A stretch of 64,000 nucleotides of DNA from Acidovorax sp. sif1233 (GCF_019218755.1 NZ_JAHUWZ010000008.1:124001-188000); one strand, 5' to 3'; counted from the first letter of the stretch, positions 25,791 to 35,920 are shown. Made by a program: numbers and translations. The notes: a model not told the origin generated them from the sequence alone.

Positions 25791-26537
25791 ATGGTTTCCC
25801 TTCCTCGCACAACTCCCTGGGCGCCGGATGCGGCGCCTGCGCCCCCTGCCATTCGCGTGGCGGTGGTGGAGGACGACTTCGTCTGCCGCAACGCGCTGGC
25901 GCATGCCTTGCAAGGCGCGGCCGACATGCATCTGCAGTGGGTGGCGGCCAGCCGCGCCGAAGCGCTGGCGGCGCTGCAGGCGGACGATGCGCCGCTGGAC
26001 GTGCTGCTGCTGGACCTGGGGCTGCCCGATGGCAGCGGGCTCGACGTGCTGGCCGTGCTGCGCGCGCGCTGGCCCGGGGCGGCGGCCATGGTGAGCACGA
26101 TCTTTGGCGATGAGGCGCATGTTCTGGGCGCCATCGAGGCCGGTGCGATGGGCTACCTGCTCAAGGACCTGCCACCCAGCGCCGTCGTGGACGAAGTGCG
26201 CAGCCTGCATGCGGGGGGCAGCCCCATCAATCCGATGGTGGCGCGCAAGCTGCTGCTGCGCCGCGCGCAGTCTCCCGTGACAGCCAAGCCGTCAGCGGGC
26301 CTGGAGCCGGGGTTGGCGGCGGCGGAGATCACGGAGGTGGCACCTTCGGCGCGCGAGGCCGAGTTGCTGCGCATGGTGGCACGCGGCTACACACTGGACG
26401 AGGTGGCGCGGGCGATGGGCGTGTCGCGCCACACGGTGCGTACCTTCGTGCGGCGCGTGTACGCCAAGCTGCAGGTGACGACCCAGGCCGAAGCGGTGAG
26501 CGCCGCGGCGCGCAAAGGGTGGATCGATGTGGCTTGA
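25791..26537 (+). CDS. NarL/FixJ-family response regulator with LuxR-type DNA-binding domain
   Basis: A 248-residue two-component output regulator. The receiver domain (about 22-135) has VAVVEDDF, the phospho-acceptor in LLLDLGLPDGSG (D75) and the lysine of YLLKDLPP. The LuxR-type helix-turn-helix is at about 180-240 (APSAREAELLRMVARGYTLD, then MGVSRHTVRTFVRRVYAKL). The start is uncertain; ATG 25791 is chosen, with an in-frame ATG at 25713. The gene overlaps the histidine kinase start by 11 bp, so the two form a pair. Its targets are unknown; the divergent IPTL-CTERM gene is a candidate. Confidence 0.88.
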   Translation: MVSLPRTTPWAPDAAPAPPAIRVAVVEDDFVCRNALAHALQGAADMHLQWVAASRAEALAALQADDAPLDVLLLDLGLPDGSGLDVLAVLRARWPGAAAMVSTIFGDEAHVLGAIEAGAMGYLLKDLPPSAVVDEVRSLHAGGSPINPMVARKLLLRRAQSPVTAKPSAGLEPGLAAAEITEVAPSAREAELLRMVARGYTLDEVARAMGVSRHTVRTFVRRVYAKLQVTTQAEAVSAAARKGWIDVA

Positions 26538-28494
26538 TCTCGCGCGCCTGGCGCTGCGGTTCTTGCTGGCCGGTGCCGCCGCCGGGGGCGCGGCGCTGGC
26601 AGGCGTGCTGCCCGCGCACCTGGTGCAGGCGCAGGCGTGGAATCCCGCCAGCGGGGGCTGGGCGCCGCCGCCCTCGCTGCACGAATCACCCGATGCAGTG
26701 CTTTCGAGCACCATACCGTGGAGCACGGTGGACCTGCCACATGCCCGCGCACGCAGCACGGTCTCGACAGCCGCGCAGGCCGATGCGCCGCCCGAGGTGT
26801 GGTGGTACCGCCTGCGGGTGCCGGGCGAGGCACTCGCCGCCACGCCCCAGGGCGCGCGCCTGTACATCCCGCGCTGGCAGACAGTGGGCACGGTGGCGGT
26901 GTATGCCGATGGGCACCTCGTCTGGCAGTCGCACGGCAGCCGGGTCTGGAACAGCTTCAACCGCCCGGTGTGGGTGGACCTGGCGGGCCATGCTGCGCCC
27001 GGCGTTCCCCTGGAGGTGCATGTGCGCATGGCCAACCTGCCCGGCGTGGGCGGCGCGCTGTCCAGCGTGTGGGCCGGGCCGGCCGAGGCGCTCTGGCCGG
27101 GGTGGCGGCTGCGCAGCCTGCTGCAGACCGACCTGGTGGCCTACCTGCGCGGTGCCTACCTCGTGCTGGGTGTGTTCGCGCTGGCGGTGTGGCTGGTGCG
27201 GCGCGGCCGGGGCGAGGCGGGCTACCTGCTGTTCTTCCTGCTGTCGGTGGGGCACTTGCTGGCCACGCTGTTCTACCTGGTCGATGCCGAGGGCTTCGGC
27301 GTGCCCGACGAATGGTTCTCCTGGCTCACGCTCGTGGGCTCGCTGGGGTCGTCGGCCTGCTCCTTCTTCCTGTTGTGCCGGATGCAGGGCCGGGGCTATC
27401 CGCGGCTGGCGCGCGCCGTGGTCGCCTATTGCGGCTTGGTGGCGCTGGCGGCCCTGCCACTGTGGGACCTGCGGCACGAGGCGATGCTGCCGCTGTTGCG
27501 CCTGGCGCTGTTTCCTCCGGCCCTGGTGGTGCTGTGCGTGGCGGCGCTGGGCGCGTGGCGCGAACGCTCCTGGTCCAGCGTGCTGCTGGCCGGGGCCGTG
27601 GCGCTCTCGTTTCCCCTGGCCATCCACGACCTGGCGATGCAGCGCTACCGCATCAGCATCGAGCACATCTACCTCACGCCCTACGTGTACATGGGCGTGT
27701 TCACCATGTTCCTGCTGGTCGGGTTCACGCGCTACCACCGCGCGCTGGAAGTCGCCGAGCAAGCCAATGCCGTGCAGGCCGAGCGCCTGGCCGCGCAGGA
27801 ATTGCAGCTGCGCGAAACACACGAGCTGCTGCGCGCCGCCGAGCGCGAGCAGACGCTGCTGCACGAGCGCCAGCGCCTGATGCGGGAGATGCACGACGGC
27901 GTGGGTTCCTCGCTGATGAGCGCGCTGCGGCTGGTAGAGACTGCGCCGGCGGCACCCGTGGACGTGGCGCAGGTGCTGCGGGAGTGCATCGACGACCTGA
28001 AGATCTCCATCGACTCGCTGGAGCCCGTGAATGCGGATCTGCTGGCACTGCTGGCCGGCCTGCGCTATCGGCTCGGGTTGCGGCTGGAGGGCGCGGGACT
28101 GGTCATGCACTGGCAGGTGGACGACCTGCCGCCGCTGCCCTGGCTGGACGCGCAAAACGCGCTGCACGTGCTGCGCATCCTGCAGGAGATCCTCACCAAC
28201 ATCCTCAAGCACAGTGGCGCGACGGAGATCGTGCTGAGCACGGCCGAGGCCGTCTGGCCCCCGCCAGAGGGCGGCGGCGATGGCACGCGCGGCGTGCAGG
28301 TGTGCATACGGGACAACGGCCGTCCATTCACCCCCCCGGCGTCCGAGGCGCTGGCGCCCGCCCGCCGGGGCCTGCCCAACGTGCACAGCCGCGCGCTGGT
28401 GCTGGGCGCGCATTGCACCTGGAGCACCAGTGACGGCGCCCAGGCGCAAGGTTCCACCTTCACGCTGTGGCTGCCGCTGCACAAGCAGGGCTGA
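26527..28494 (+). CDS. 7TMR-DISM-like membrane histidine kinase, HisKA_3 (NarX/DegS) type
   Basis: A 655-residue sensor. A signal/TM segment (about 9-34) is followed by a roughly 180-residue extracytoplasmic domain resembling the 7TMR-DISM extracellular type, then about seven transmembrane helices (about 205-400), a coiled coil, the HisKA_3 phospho-acceptor in RLMREMHDGVGSSLM (H456) and a HATPase_c domain (EILTNILKHSGATEI, then CIRDNGRPF). It partners with the overlapping NarL-type regulator just upstream. The stimulus is unknown. Confidence 0.87.
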   Translation: MWLDLARLALRFLLAGAAAGGAALAGVLPAHLVQAQAWNPASGGWAPPPSLHESPDAVLSSTIPWSTVDLPHARARSTVSTAAQADAPPEVWWYRLRVPGEALAATPQGARLYIPRWQTVGTVAVYADGHLVWQSHGSRVWNSFNRPVWVDLAGHAAPGVPLEVHVRMANLPGVGGALSSVWAGPAEALWPGWRLRSLLQTDLVAYLRGAYLVLGVFALAVWLVRRGRGEAGYLLFFLLSVGHLLATLFYLVDAEGFGVPDEWFSWLTLVGSLGSSACSFFLLCRMQGRGYPRLARAVVAYCGLVALAALPLWDLRHEAMLPLLRLALFPPALVVLCVAALGAWRERSWSSVLLAGAVALSFPLAIHDLAMQRYRISIEHIYLTPYVYMGVFTMFLLVGFTRYHRALEVAEQANAVQAERLAAQELQLRETHELLRAAEREQTLLHERQRLMREMHDGVGSSLMSALRLVETAPAAPVDVAQVLRECIDDLKISIDSLEPVNADLLALLAGLRYRLGLRLEGAGLVMHWQVDDLPPLPWLDAQNALHVLRILQEILTNILKHSGATEIVLSTAEAVWPPPEGGGDGTRGVQVCIRDNGRPFTPPASEALAPARRGLPNVHSRALVLGAHCTWSTSDGAQAQGSTFTLWLPLHKQG

Positions 28495-28668
28495 CACCCC
28501 GCCCTCCGCGCGAGCCAGCCGCCACGGGATCGTTGGCACCGGTTCAGGGCCGATGGCGCCAGCACAAGGCATCCACCGCAGCGACAGCGGTGGCGATCCA
28601 GAGGGCATGAAGTGCCGCCATCGAGCGAAGAAGACTGTGCGATGGGGACTTCCGTGCGCAGCGGGACC

Positions 28669-30024
28669 CTAGCCGCGCAGGAAGTCTCTTGCCACCAGGC
28701 CATGCCGGCGCAACTTGTCGTACAGCGTCTTTCGGGGGAGATGGAGCTGCTCGGCGGCCTGGGCCACGCGGCCCCGTGCCTGGCGAAGCGCTTCACGTAT
28801 CAGCGCGGCCTCTGTTTCGTCCACGCGCGCGGTGAGCGACGTAGAAACCGGCGGCGGATCGGCTTGCGAAAGCCCGTCGGGCAGGCCCAGGCAAAGCCTC
28901 TCGGCAACGTTGCGCAGCTCGCGGATATTGCCGGGCCACCGGTGGGCCTTCCAGCGGCGCAGGTCGTCATCGCTCCATTCCGGTTGCGCCATGCCGTGGT
29001 GTTGGGCGAACTCGCGCAGGAAGTGGGCCATGAGCAGCGGGATGTCCGGCATGCGATCGCGCAATGGCGGGACGTCGATCGTCACCACATTGAGCCGGTA
29101 GAACAAATCCTCGCGGAATCGGCCTGCCGCCGTCATGGCCTTGAGGTCCCCCTTGACGGCGGCGAGCACGCGGCAATCGACGGGTATGGAGACATTGCTG
29201 CCCAGCCGTTCGATCTCGCGCTCCTGCAGCACCCGCAGCAGCTTCAGTTGAACGGAGAGCGGCATCGACTCGATTTCATCGAGGAACAATGTGCCTTTGT
29301 TGGCGAACTCGATGCGCCCCACGCGCCGCTTGGCGGCGCCGGTGAAGGCACCCACCTCGTGGCCGAAGATTTCACTCTCGATGACGCTCTCTGGCAGGGC
29401 GCTGCAGTTGAGCGCAACAAAGGGACCGCTGCGGCCGCTGGCGGCATGAATCGCCCGTGCCACGACCTCCTTGCCCGCGCCCGTCTCTCCGGCGATCAGG
29501 ACATCCACGTTGGTCGCCGCCAGTGCGCGAACCAGTTGGCGGACACGCTGCATGGCGGGTGTCTGGCCAATGAGCGGACGCCCCTCTTCGCAAGGCAAGC
29601 GCTCACGCAGGCGCCGGTTCTCTTCCAGCAGCACGCGCCGCTCGACGGCCCGGCGCACGACGCCGACCAGCGTTTCCGAGGAAAACGGCTTCTCTATGAA
29701 ATCGTAGGCGCCTTCGCGCATTGCCTGCACCGCCATGGCGACGTGCCCGTGCCCGGTGATGAGAACCATCGCGACTTCACGATCATGCTGGCGCAATCTG
29801 TTGAGCAGCTCCAGGCCATCCATGCCGGGCAACTTGACGTCACTCACGACGGCCCACGGCTGCACGTCCTCGAAAACATCCAGCGCGGCCTCCGCGCTGC
29901 CGACCGCCTTCACGGCGATGCCGGCAAGCACCATGGCTTGCTCGAGGCCGCGCCGCACGGCGGGCTCGTCATCCACGAGGAGAACTCGCGGCCTTTCGTC
30001 GGCGGGGATGGGTGGCACGGGCAT
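28669..30024 (-). CDS. Sigma-54-dependent response regulator (NtrC/DctD family), last gene of the pga transcript
   Basis: A 451-residue activator: receiver domain with VVSDVKLPGMDG (D62), AAA+ sigma-54 interaction domain with Walker A GETGAGKE, the sigma-54-contacting loop GAFTGA intact, Walker B GTLFLDEIESM and the arginine-finger region, then a C-terminal Fis-type helix-turn-helix (RVAQAAEQLHLPRKTLYDKL). The start overlaps the kinase stop by one base (TGATG). It should activate RNA polymerase-sigma-54 promoters; the best candidate target is the perfect -24/-12 site upstream of pgaA. Confidence 0.9.
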   Translation of the reverse strand: MPVPPIPADERPRVLLVDDEPAVRRGLEQAMVLAGIAVKAVGSAEAALDVFEDVQPWAVVSDVKLPGMDGLELLNRLRQHDREVAMVLITGHGHVAMAVQAMREGAYDFIEKPFSSETLVGVVRRAVERRVLLEENRRLRERLPCEEGRPLIGQTPAMQRVRQLVRALAATNVDVLIAGETGAGKEVVARAIHAASGRSGPFVALNCSALPESVIESEIFGHEVGAFTGAAKRRVGRIEFANKGTLFLDEIESMPLSVQLKLLRVLQEREIERLGSNVSIPVDCRVLAAVKGDLKAMTAAGRFREDLFYRLNVVTIDVPPLRDRMPDIPLLMAHFLREFAQHHGMAQPEWSDDDLRRWKAHRWPGNIRELRNVAERLCLGLPDGLSQADPPPVSTSLTARVDETEAALIREALRQARGRVAQAAEQLHLPRKTLYDKLRRHGLVARDFLRG

Positions 30025-31928
30025 CAATAGACCTCCAGCGTGATGGTGAAGAGCGCGCCCTGCCGGTCCAGGTTGCGCGCTTCGATGCGCCCGCCGAAGC
30101 TCTCGACGATGCTTTGCGAAAGGGCGAGCCCAAGACCCAGCCCCGCGCCCGCGGGCTTGGTGGTGTAGAACGGTTCGAACAGCCGTTGCATGGCCTCTGG
30201 CGCGATGCCGCCGCCCGTGTCGCTGACGGAGATGACGGCATGGCGCCCTTTTTGCCGGACCGCCACCCTCACCAGGCGCTCCGCCCGGAACTCGACCGCG
30301 TCGAGCGCATTGCGCATCAAGTTCACGAGCACCTGTTCGAGCCGGATGGCGTCGGCCCGCACCGGGCGGGTCGCCAGCGTTGAGCTGACCAGGATATCCG
30401 CTCGCACCTCGCACCGCCGAGACTCTACGAGCATGAGCGCATGATGGATCGCCATGTCCATGGCCACGGGTTCGAGGCTGGTGCTGTCGGCGCGGGCAAA
30501 GGCCTTGAGCAGCGCCATGATGCGCCCCATGCGGGCGGTGAGTTCGCTGATGAGGTGAAGGTTCTCGCGCACCTCTTCCAGGCGCGCGCCGTCAAGCAGC
30601 GTGATCGCGTTGTCCGACAGGGTCCGCAGCGCGGTGAGCGGCTGGCTGAGCTCGTGGCCCATGCCCGCAGACATCTGCCCGAGCACGGCGAGCTTGCCCG
30701 CGTGCACCGCACCGTCCCGCGTCTCATGAAGAATCGCCTCGGTACGGCGCAGTTCTTCGATCTTGCGTTCCAGCGAGGCATTGGCTTGGCTGATATCCGC
30801 CGTGCGCTCGATGATGCGCTGCTCGAGCCGGGCACTCGCTTCCACCAGCGCGCGCTTGGCTTTGCGCATCTCCTCACGGCGATACCGGCCTTCCTGAAAG
30901 CCGACGGTGAGCGCCCCCAGGAAGGCGGCGACGGAGGTGGCGGCCAGTGCGGCCAGGACGGCGGCGCGGCGCGAGGGTGCCTGGTCCACCAGAAGTGCGG
31001 CACGCCAACCCAGATCTTCGCTCGCATGGGTCGCCATGGTGTAGTGCGTGATGCCCCCTTCAAGCGCGAGCGTTGCGTGGGACCGGGTGAAATCCAGCCC
31101 CGGCCCGGGCAGCGCGAGCAGTGGCAGGTCCCCATACTGCCGCGATTGCCGGATGCGCTCGCGCGCGGCCGGTGCGAGCGCGGCGACGGTGCGGTACCGC
31201 CACTCGGGAACGGAGCTGAGAATGACCACGCCCTCGCGGTCCGTGAGGATCACCACGTCGGTGCTCTGCCGCATGGCTTCCTCGAACTTTTCGAGCGAGA
31301 GCTTGACCGCGATCACACCGCGGGCGCCGCCCGGCGCCACCACGCCGGCCGCCAGGAAGTAGCCGGCTTCGCCGGTGGTGGATCCGATGCCGTAGAAGCG
31401 CCCGGTGCGGCCCGCCATCGCATCCTTGAAGTAAGGCCGATAGGCGTAGTTCTCGCCAACGAAGGTCAGCACCTGGTTCCAGTTGCTCGAAGCCAGCGTC
31501 GTCCCGCCGGCATCCAGCAGGTAGACGGCAGAAATGCCGGAGGCCTTCGCCACTGTTTCAAGATACGCGTTGGCGGCGGCCTGGGCCGCCAGCGTGTTCG
31601 TGTCCAGCAGCGAGCCAAGCGTTGACTTGAGTCCGATGATGCCTGGCAGGGCTTCGTTGCGATGGACGAGCGCCTGCAGGCTGAGCACGACAAACTCGAG
31701 GCGTTTCGCGGCGCTCCGGGCCTGCTCTTCCCGATAGAAAGTGAAGGTGGCCACATAGGCGACCGCGCCGCACAGCGCGCATGCCGCCAGCACGACAACG
31801 TGGCGCCACCGCCAGCGGAGCGTCGTGCCCGCCCGGGCGGGTATCGAGAGATCGCCCGAGGATGCATCGCGCGCCGGATCCGCCGCAGGCAAGACCCGCA
31901 GCGAAGAGGCATTGCGGGATGTCGTCAT
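30024..31928 (-). CDS. DctB-like membrane histidine kinase downstream of pgaD
   Basis: A 634-residue sensor kinase. TM helix at about 43-66, a periplasmic dCache/PDC-like domain (about 70-325, including GKSTTGEAGYFLAAG-type strand segments such as YGIGSTTGEAGYFLAAG), TM helix at about 332-352, a coiled coil, then HisKA with MGHELSQPLTALRTL (H425) and HATPase_c ending DTGGGIAPEAMQRLFEPFYT and GLGLGLALSQSIV. The DctB resemblance suggests a small-molecule, perhaps carboxylate, ligand. It lies 50 bp after pgaD, the gap holding a small GCCTGC/GCAGGC hairpin, so it probably belongs to the pga operon. Confidence 0.88.
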   Translation of the reverse strand: MTTSRNASSLRVLPAADPARDASSGDLSIPARAGTTLRWRWRHVVVLAACALCGAVAYVATFTFYREEQARSAAKRLEFVVLSLQALVHRNEALPGIIGLKSTLGSLLDTNTLAAQAAANAYLETVAKASGISAVYLLDAGGTTLASSNWNQVLTFVGENYAYRPYFKDAMAGRTGRFYGIGSTTGEAGYFLAAGVVAPGGARGVIAVKLSLEKFEEAMRQSTDVVILTDREGVVILSSVPEWRYRTVAALAPAARERIRQSRQYGDLPLLALPGPGLDFTRSHATLALEGGITHYTMATHASEDLGWRAALLVDQAPSRRAAVLAALAATSVAAFLGALTVGFQEGRYRREEMRKAKRALVEASARLEQRIIERTADISQANASLERKIEELRRTEAILHETRDGAVHAGKLAVLGQMSAGMGHELSQPLTALRTLSDNAITLLDGARLEEVRENLHLISELTARMGRIMALLKAFARADSTSLEPVAMDMAIHHALMLVESRRCEVRADILVSSTLATRPVRADAIRLEQVLVNLMRNALDAVEFRAERLVRVAVRQKGRHAVISVSDTGGGIAPEAMQRLFEPFYTTKPAGAGLGLGLALSQSIVESFGGRIEARNLDRQGALFTITLEVY

Positions 31929-31978
31929 GGGCGATCCGTGGGGTCAACCTGCCTGCACGGCGCAGGCCCATTCTTCCA

Positions 31979-32560
31979 TCAGCGCCGTCCCCGGCGCGAT
32001 GCAGGGGGCTCGGGCTCCAGCTCCCCGGGGGTGGTGTCGGTGGCATCCCTGAGCTGCCCTTCATGGTCGTGGTGAACCAGCAGCTGCCGCGTGCGCTGCC
32101 AGGACGACAGGCGGGCGGGCGGCACGTCAATGTAGGAGGCCAATGCGGACAGCGACGATGGCTCATGGGTGGATGGCGCCTCGCGTTCATGCTGGCGGCG
32201 GCGCCACGGTGCCACCACCAGCATCGATACAAGGATCGCGGCGATCACTGCCGCGTACAGGCCAAGCAGATGTAGCACTTCGGGCTGCGAGCGGGCATTG
32301 AGCACATAGGGCCAAGCGTACCAGACCGCACAGAACCAGATCGCAAGGGTGAGCGCAGGGCGCAGCACGCGCAGCCAGAGGTACATGGCGAGCGTGCGCC
32401 GCGGCGACCGGCCCGCGCCGAACGCCTGCAGCGAAACCCGGGCCGCATCGATGATCGGCTCCTCGCCCACTGGCTGCCCCCAGGAATGCCGCCGGCTCGG
32501 TGGGCGCACGTCGGCGTGCGGCGCGGGCGGCAGGGAATGGTCGTCGGGCTCATGAGACAT
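31979..32560 (-). CDS. pgaD: PgaD, poly-beta-1,6-N-acetylglucosamine synthase accessory subunit
   Basis: A 193-residue inner-membrane protein with two transmembrane helices (about 64-84 and 96-117) and charged ends. In E. coli PgaD binds PgaC and is needed for c-di-GMP-stimulated PNAG synthesis. Homology is modest because PgaD is poorly conserved; the identification rests on the motif SWGQPVGEEPIIDAARV, the topology, and an 11-bp overlap with pgaC. It is the last biosynthetic gene; the kinase follows. Confidence 0.85.
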   Translation of the reverse strand: MSHEPDDHSLPPAPHADVRPPSRRHSWGQPVGEEPIIDAARVSLQAFGAGRSPRRTLAMYLWLRVLRPALTLAIWFCAVWYAWPYVLNARSQPEVLHLLGLYAAVIAAILVSMLVVAPWRRRQHEREAPSTHEPSSLSALASYIDVPPARLSSWQRTRQLLVHHDHEGQLRDATDTTPGELEPEPPASRRGRR

Positions 32561-33827
32561 CGGAGACTCCTCGGTCGGGGCTCGTCCACACCGCGCGCTT
32601 GCCGCGGCGGCGCATCAGAGCGTTGGGAAGCGCGACCACGGTGGTGGTCATCGTGATGGTCCAGAATGCGATCGGATACCAAATCGTTCCGGCGAAATAG
32701 CGCATGAGATCGCGGTCGTAGCGCCGGTCGATCCACAGGCTCAGCAGCATCTGCAGGATGCAGGTCATGGCCAGCAGCGTGCCTTGCCAGTGCGGAAGGA
32801 GCGTGGAGTGCCAGACCGACTCCTGCGGCAGCAGCGGACGCATCGCGCTGATCAGCAGCACGATCGCCATCGCGTAGGCCCACACCACGCTCGCCATGTA
32901 TTCGCCATAGATGAGCCACAGGCGCCAGCTGCGCAGACGCAGGATGGATGGCGTGATGCGCAGCATGGTCTGGATACCGCCCACCGCCCAGCGCAGGCGT
33001 TGTTTCCAGAGGCCGCGCAGCGTTTCCGGCATCAGAATCCAGCACAGCGCGCGCGGCTCGAACCGCAGCCGCCAGCCAAGGAGCTGCAACTTCCAGCTGA
33101 TGTCGATGTCTTCGGTGAGAACATCCGGGCTCCAGAAGCCCACCTCGAGTACCGCGCGGCGGCGGAACATGGCGAGCACGCCGGACACCGTGAACAGCGT
33201 GCCGACAAGCTGCTGCGAGCGCTTGATGAGACCGATGATCGAGGAGAACTCACCCACCTGCATGCGCCCGAGCAGCGTGGTGCGCGTACGGATGCGCGGG
33301 TTGCCCGTGACGGCGCCAATGCGGTCCGAGACCAGCATGCGCCGCAGCATCCAGGCGATGGCGTTGGGGTCCACCAGCGCGTCCCCGTCGATGCCGAGAA
33401 TGTACTCGCCGCGCGCGAGCTGGCTCGCGGTGTTGAGACCGACGGCCTTGCCCTGGTTGCTGGCGTTGTGGATCACGCGCAGGCGGCTGAATTCCAGCGT
33501 CATCGCGTCGAGCAGTTCGCCAGTTCCATCGGTGCTGCCATCATTGACGGCGATCACTTCATAGTTCGGGTAGCGCGTGCGCATCAGCTGCTCGATCACT
33601 TCTCGCAGGTGAGGCGCCTCATTGAAACACGGGACCACCACCGTGACGAACGGCCGCGAGGGCAATGCCAGCAAAGGGTCGGTCTCTACGTCGTCCTTGC
33701 GTTCGAACGCCCACGCGTGCGAAAGGCCGCCGGCCATCCACACCCACGCCATGAAGAACGGGTAGTAGAAAACGAAACCGAAGAGCAGCGAGGGCAGCGC
33801 CTGGACGAGCCACGGGCCGGAGGTCAT
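32550..33827 (-). CDS. pgaC: PgaC, PNAG synthase glycosyltransferase
   Basis: A 425-residue family-2 processive glycosyltransferase that polymerises and exports poly-beta-1,6-N-acetylglucosamine from UDP-GlcNAc. Motifs: PCFNEAPHLREVI, NDGSTDGT, DGDALVDP (DxD), TEDIDISWKLQL (TED) and QRLRWAVG (QxxRW), with transmembrane helices at about 9-32, 303-325, 345-365 and 375-400. The start overlaps the pgaB stop as ATGA and its 3' end overlaps pgaD. Complete and apparently functional. Confidence 0.95.
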   Translation of the reverse strand: MTSGPWLVQALPSLLFGFVFYYPFFMAWVWMAGGLSHAWAFERKDDVETDPLLALPSRPFVTVVVPCFNEAPHLREVIEQLMRTRYPNYEVIAVNDGSTDGTGELLDAMTLEFSRLRVIHNASNQGKAVGLNTASQLARGEYILGIDGDALVDPNAIAWMLRRMLVSDRIGAVTGNPRIRTRTTLLGRMQVGEFSSIIGLIKRSQQLVGTLFTVSGVLAMFRRRAVLEVGFWSPDVLTEDIDISWKLQLLGWRLRFEPRALCWILMPETLRGLWKQRLRWAVGGIQTMLRITPSILRLRSWRLWLIYGEYMASVVWAYAMAIVLLISAMRPLLPQESVWHSTLLPHWQGTLLAMTCILQMLLSLWIDRRYDRDLMRYFAGTIWYPIAFWTITMTTTVVALPNALMRRRGKRAVWTSPDRGVSDVS

Positions 33828-35920
33828 CGGGATTCCCCGGCCTGCGCAGGCACCGCAGGCGCTGCCTGTGGAGGGACCGTCGCCGCGGCACCCGCCGGCG
33901 AGCCCAGCGCGCGCGGCAGCAGCTTGCGCACCGAGATCGCGCGGCGCACCGTGTCGAGCGAGGGATGGTTGCCAAGAAAATCATCCGGGTAGTACCCCAG
34001 GTGCCGCACGCCTGCGCGCTGCAGCTGCGCCCACTGGCGCGTGAGCTCGTCGTTGGGCACGGGCTTTCCGGTATGCCAGTCGCGGGCCTGCAATTCGAAC
34101 ACGGTGCCGTCCAGGCCACGGGGGGTGTCGGCTGCGCGGCGTGCCAGCCGGGCAAGCCAGCCCTGGGCATCGCTCTCGCGCTCCATGCGCGGCATGGCCA
34201 TCAGCGCAACATAGTCGTAGGCCGCGAGCGATGCTTCGTAGTTTTGCGCGAACCATTGCTCCGCCTCGGGTTCGAGCACGGGCCGGGCGTACAGGTTGCG
34301 CGCGGTTTCGAGCGTTGGCCGCCAGGCGCCCACCCGGCCCAGGAGCTCCTGGGTGAACTCGATGAGGTGGCGGGTCTTGGCGGTGGTCCAGCGGGACCGC
34401 AGCGCCGGATCGGCGTGGATGGCGCCCACGTCGGGCGGCAGCCCCCAGCGGGCGTAGGCGGACAGCGCGTCGGGAGAGGCGTCCTCGTCGTCGGCCAGCA
34501 TTGCGTCGTCGTGGAACAGCAGGCCATCGAAGAAGGTGTAGCGGCCCAGGTCTTCATAGATGTCGCCGATCAGCGTGCGCACCGCCGGATGGAAGGGCGT
34601 GACCCGGTGATAGCGGTCGGCCGGCGCCTTGCCGCCCCGCGTCATCACCGTATGGGCAGACAGCGGATGCGAAGCCGGCAGACGGTAGGCCATCACCGGC
34701 ATCCAGGCATAGACCTTCACGCCGGCGCGGCTGCGCAGCTGCCAGGCAGCGCGGCCGAACAGGTCGGCGCGCACGGGCAGATGGCGGTTCGGGAAGTACA
34801 TGGCATCGGCCACGCCGTCGCCATCGGGGTCGGCGTAGGCCTGCAGGAACACCGAGCGCGGCCGCACGGCGGCCACACGCTCGATCAGTGCCGAAAGGTT
34901 GCGCTCCTGCTGTCCCGGATCGGGGTCGTACACATAGTCAAGGTCCACGTGCATCACGCGGTTGACAGGCCGCGTCTCGCCGCCCGCAGGGCTGCGCAGG
35001 AGCTGGGCGTATTCGGGCGCAGCATTGTCGTAGACGGCCAGCGCGCGGCGGATGCGCGCGAGCGGCACGGCGGCCGTATTGGGGCCATCGTCCAGCGTGA
35101 AGGTGATTGGCATGCCCGCGCGCTCGGAGGCCCGCAGCGCCATCGCGTTGTAGGCGCCATAAGGCCAGACGGTGGCGCGGACCCTGGCGCCGGTGCGCGC
35201 CTCGATGATCTCCCGGCTGCGGCGCAGGTCGGTCTCGATGCGGTGCAGGTAGGCGGCATCTTCTTCGTAGCGGCCGGTCCCGGGATCGTAGCGATGCGTG
35301 GCGGCGGCCGCCAGCATGTTCCCCTGCGGGTTGGCCTGGATTCCCATGTGCATGGCATCGCTGTGGCTGGCGAACTCGACCAGGCCCGAGCGCGCCATTT
35401 CGGCGGCCTCGCGCCAGAGCAGGAAGTTCTCGCGCGGCGCCGGTCTGTCGCCCCAGTGCACCGGCTGGCCTTCGGGCACCTCGAGCCAGCTCGTCACCAG
35501 CGCGAACAGCGCCGGGTACCCGTAGCGCTTGAGCAGCGGAAACACCTTGGTGTAGGCGCTGCGGTAGCCGTCGTCGAAGGTCAACAGCACGGGCCGGACG
35601 GGCAGGGGCCGGCCGCCCGCACGCGCGTCGATGATCTGCTGCAGGCTCACCGGGTGGTAGCCGCTGTACTGCAGCCAGGCGAACACCTCCACGAGCGTGC
35701 GGTCGTCAATGGCGGTGGCATCGGGCGAGCTCTCGAAACTGGCGCGCACGCCGGTGCGCACGTCATGGAACGAGATCACGCGAAAGCTCACGCCATCGTC
35801 GGGGTCAGCCGGCGGCAGCGGTTGGGCGGGCGCAAGCCGGGACAGCGCGCACAGCGCAAGCCCGATCAGCAGCCATGGCATGGCGGCCCGCAGGAAGGGG
35901 AAGGTGTTCTTTGCGGACAT
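33824..35920 (-). CDS. pgaB: PgaB, PNAG N-deacetylase/hydrolase
   Basis: A 698-residue exported enzyme that partly deacetylates PNAG for export through PgaA. Signal-like N-terminus (about 1-33), polysaccharide deacetylase domain with LLTFDDGYRSAY and FASHSDAMHMG, and C-terminal GHL13-type hydrolase domain (HVDLDYVYDPDP, TFFDGLLFHDDAM). E. coli PgaB is a lipoprotein; here the only cysteine (LALCALS) lacks a small residue at -1, so lipidation is doubtful. The start overlaps the pgaA stop by one base (TGATG). Confidence 0.93.
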   Translation of the reverse strand: MSAKNTFPFLRAAMPWLLIGLALCALSRLAPAQPLPPADPDDGVSFRVISFHDVRTGVRASFESSPDATAIDDRTLVEVFAWLQYSGYHPVSLQQIIDARAGGRPLPVRPVLLTFDDGYRSAYTKVFPLLKRYGYPALFALVTSWLEVPEGQPVHWGDRPAPRENFLLWREAAEMARSGLVEFASHSDAMHMGIQANPQGNMLAAAATHRYDPGTGRYEEDAAYLHRIETDLRRSREIIEARTGARVRATVWPYGAYNAMALRASERAGMPITFTLDDGPNTAAVPLARIRRALAVYDNAAPEYAQLLRSPAGGETRPVNRVMHVDLDYVYDPDPGQQERNLSALIERVAAVRPRSVFLQAYADPDGDGVADAMYFPNRHLPVRADLFGRAAWQLRSRAGVKVYAWMPVMAYRLPASHPLSAHTVMTRGGKAPADRYHRVTPFHPAVRTLIGDIYEDLGRYTFFDGLLFHDDAMLADDEDASPDALSAYARWGLPPDVGAIHADPALRSRWTTAKTRHLIEFTQELLGRVGAWRPTLETARNLYARPVLEPEAEQWFAQNYEASLAAYDYVALMAMPRMERESDAQGWLARLARRAADTPRGLDGTVFELQARDWHTGKPVPNDELTRQWAQLQRAGVRHLGYYPDDFLGNHPSLDTVRRAISVRKLLPRALGSPAGAAATVPPQAAPAVPAQAGESR

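Noticed and set aside
28573-28593. CCACCGC / GCGGTGG hairpin between the NarL-type kinase and the sigma-54 regulator ends
   Set aside because: Only seven pairs and no U-run on either strand; too weak to call a terminator.
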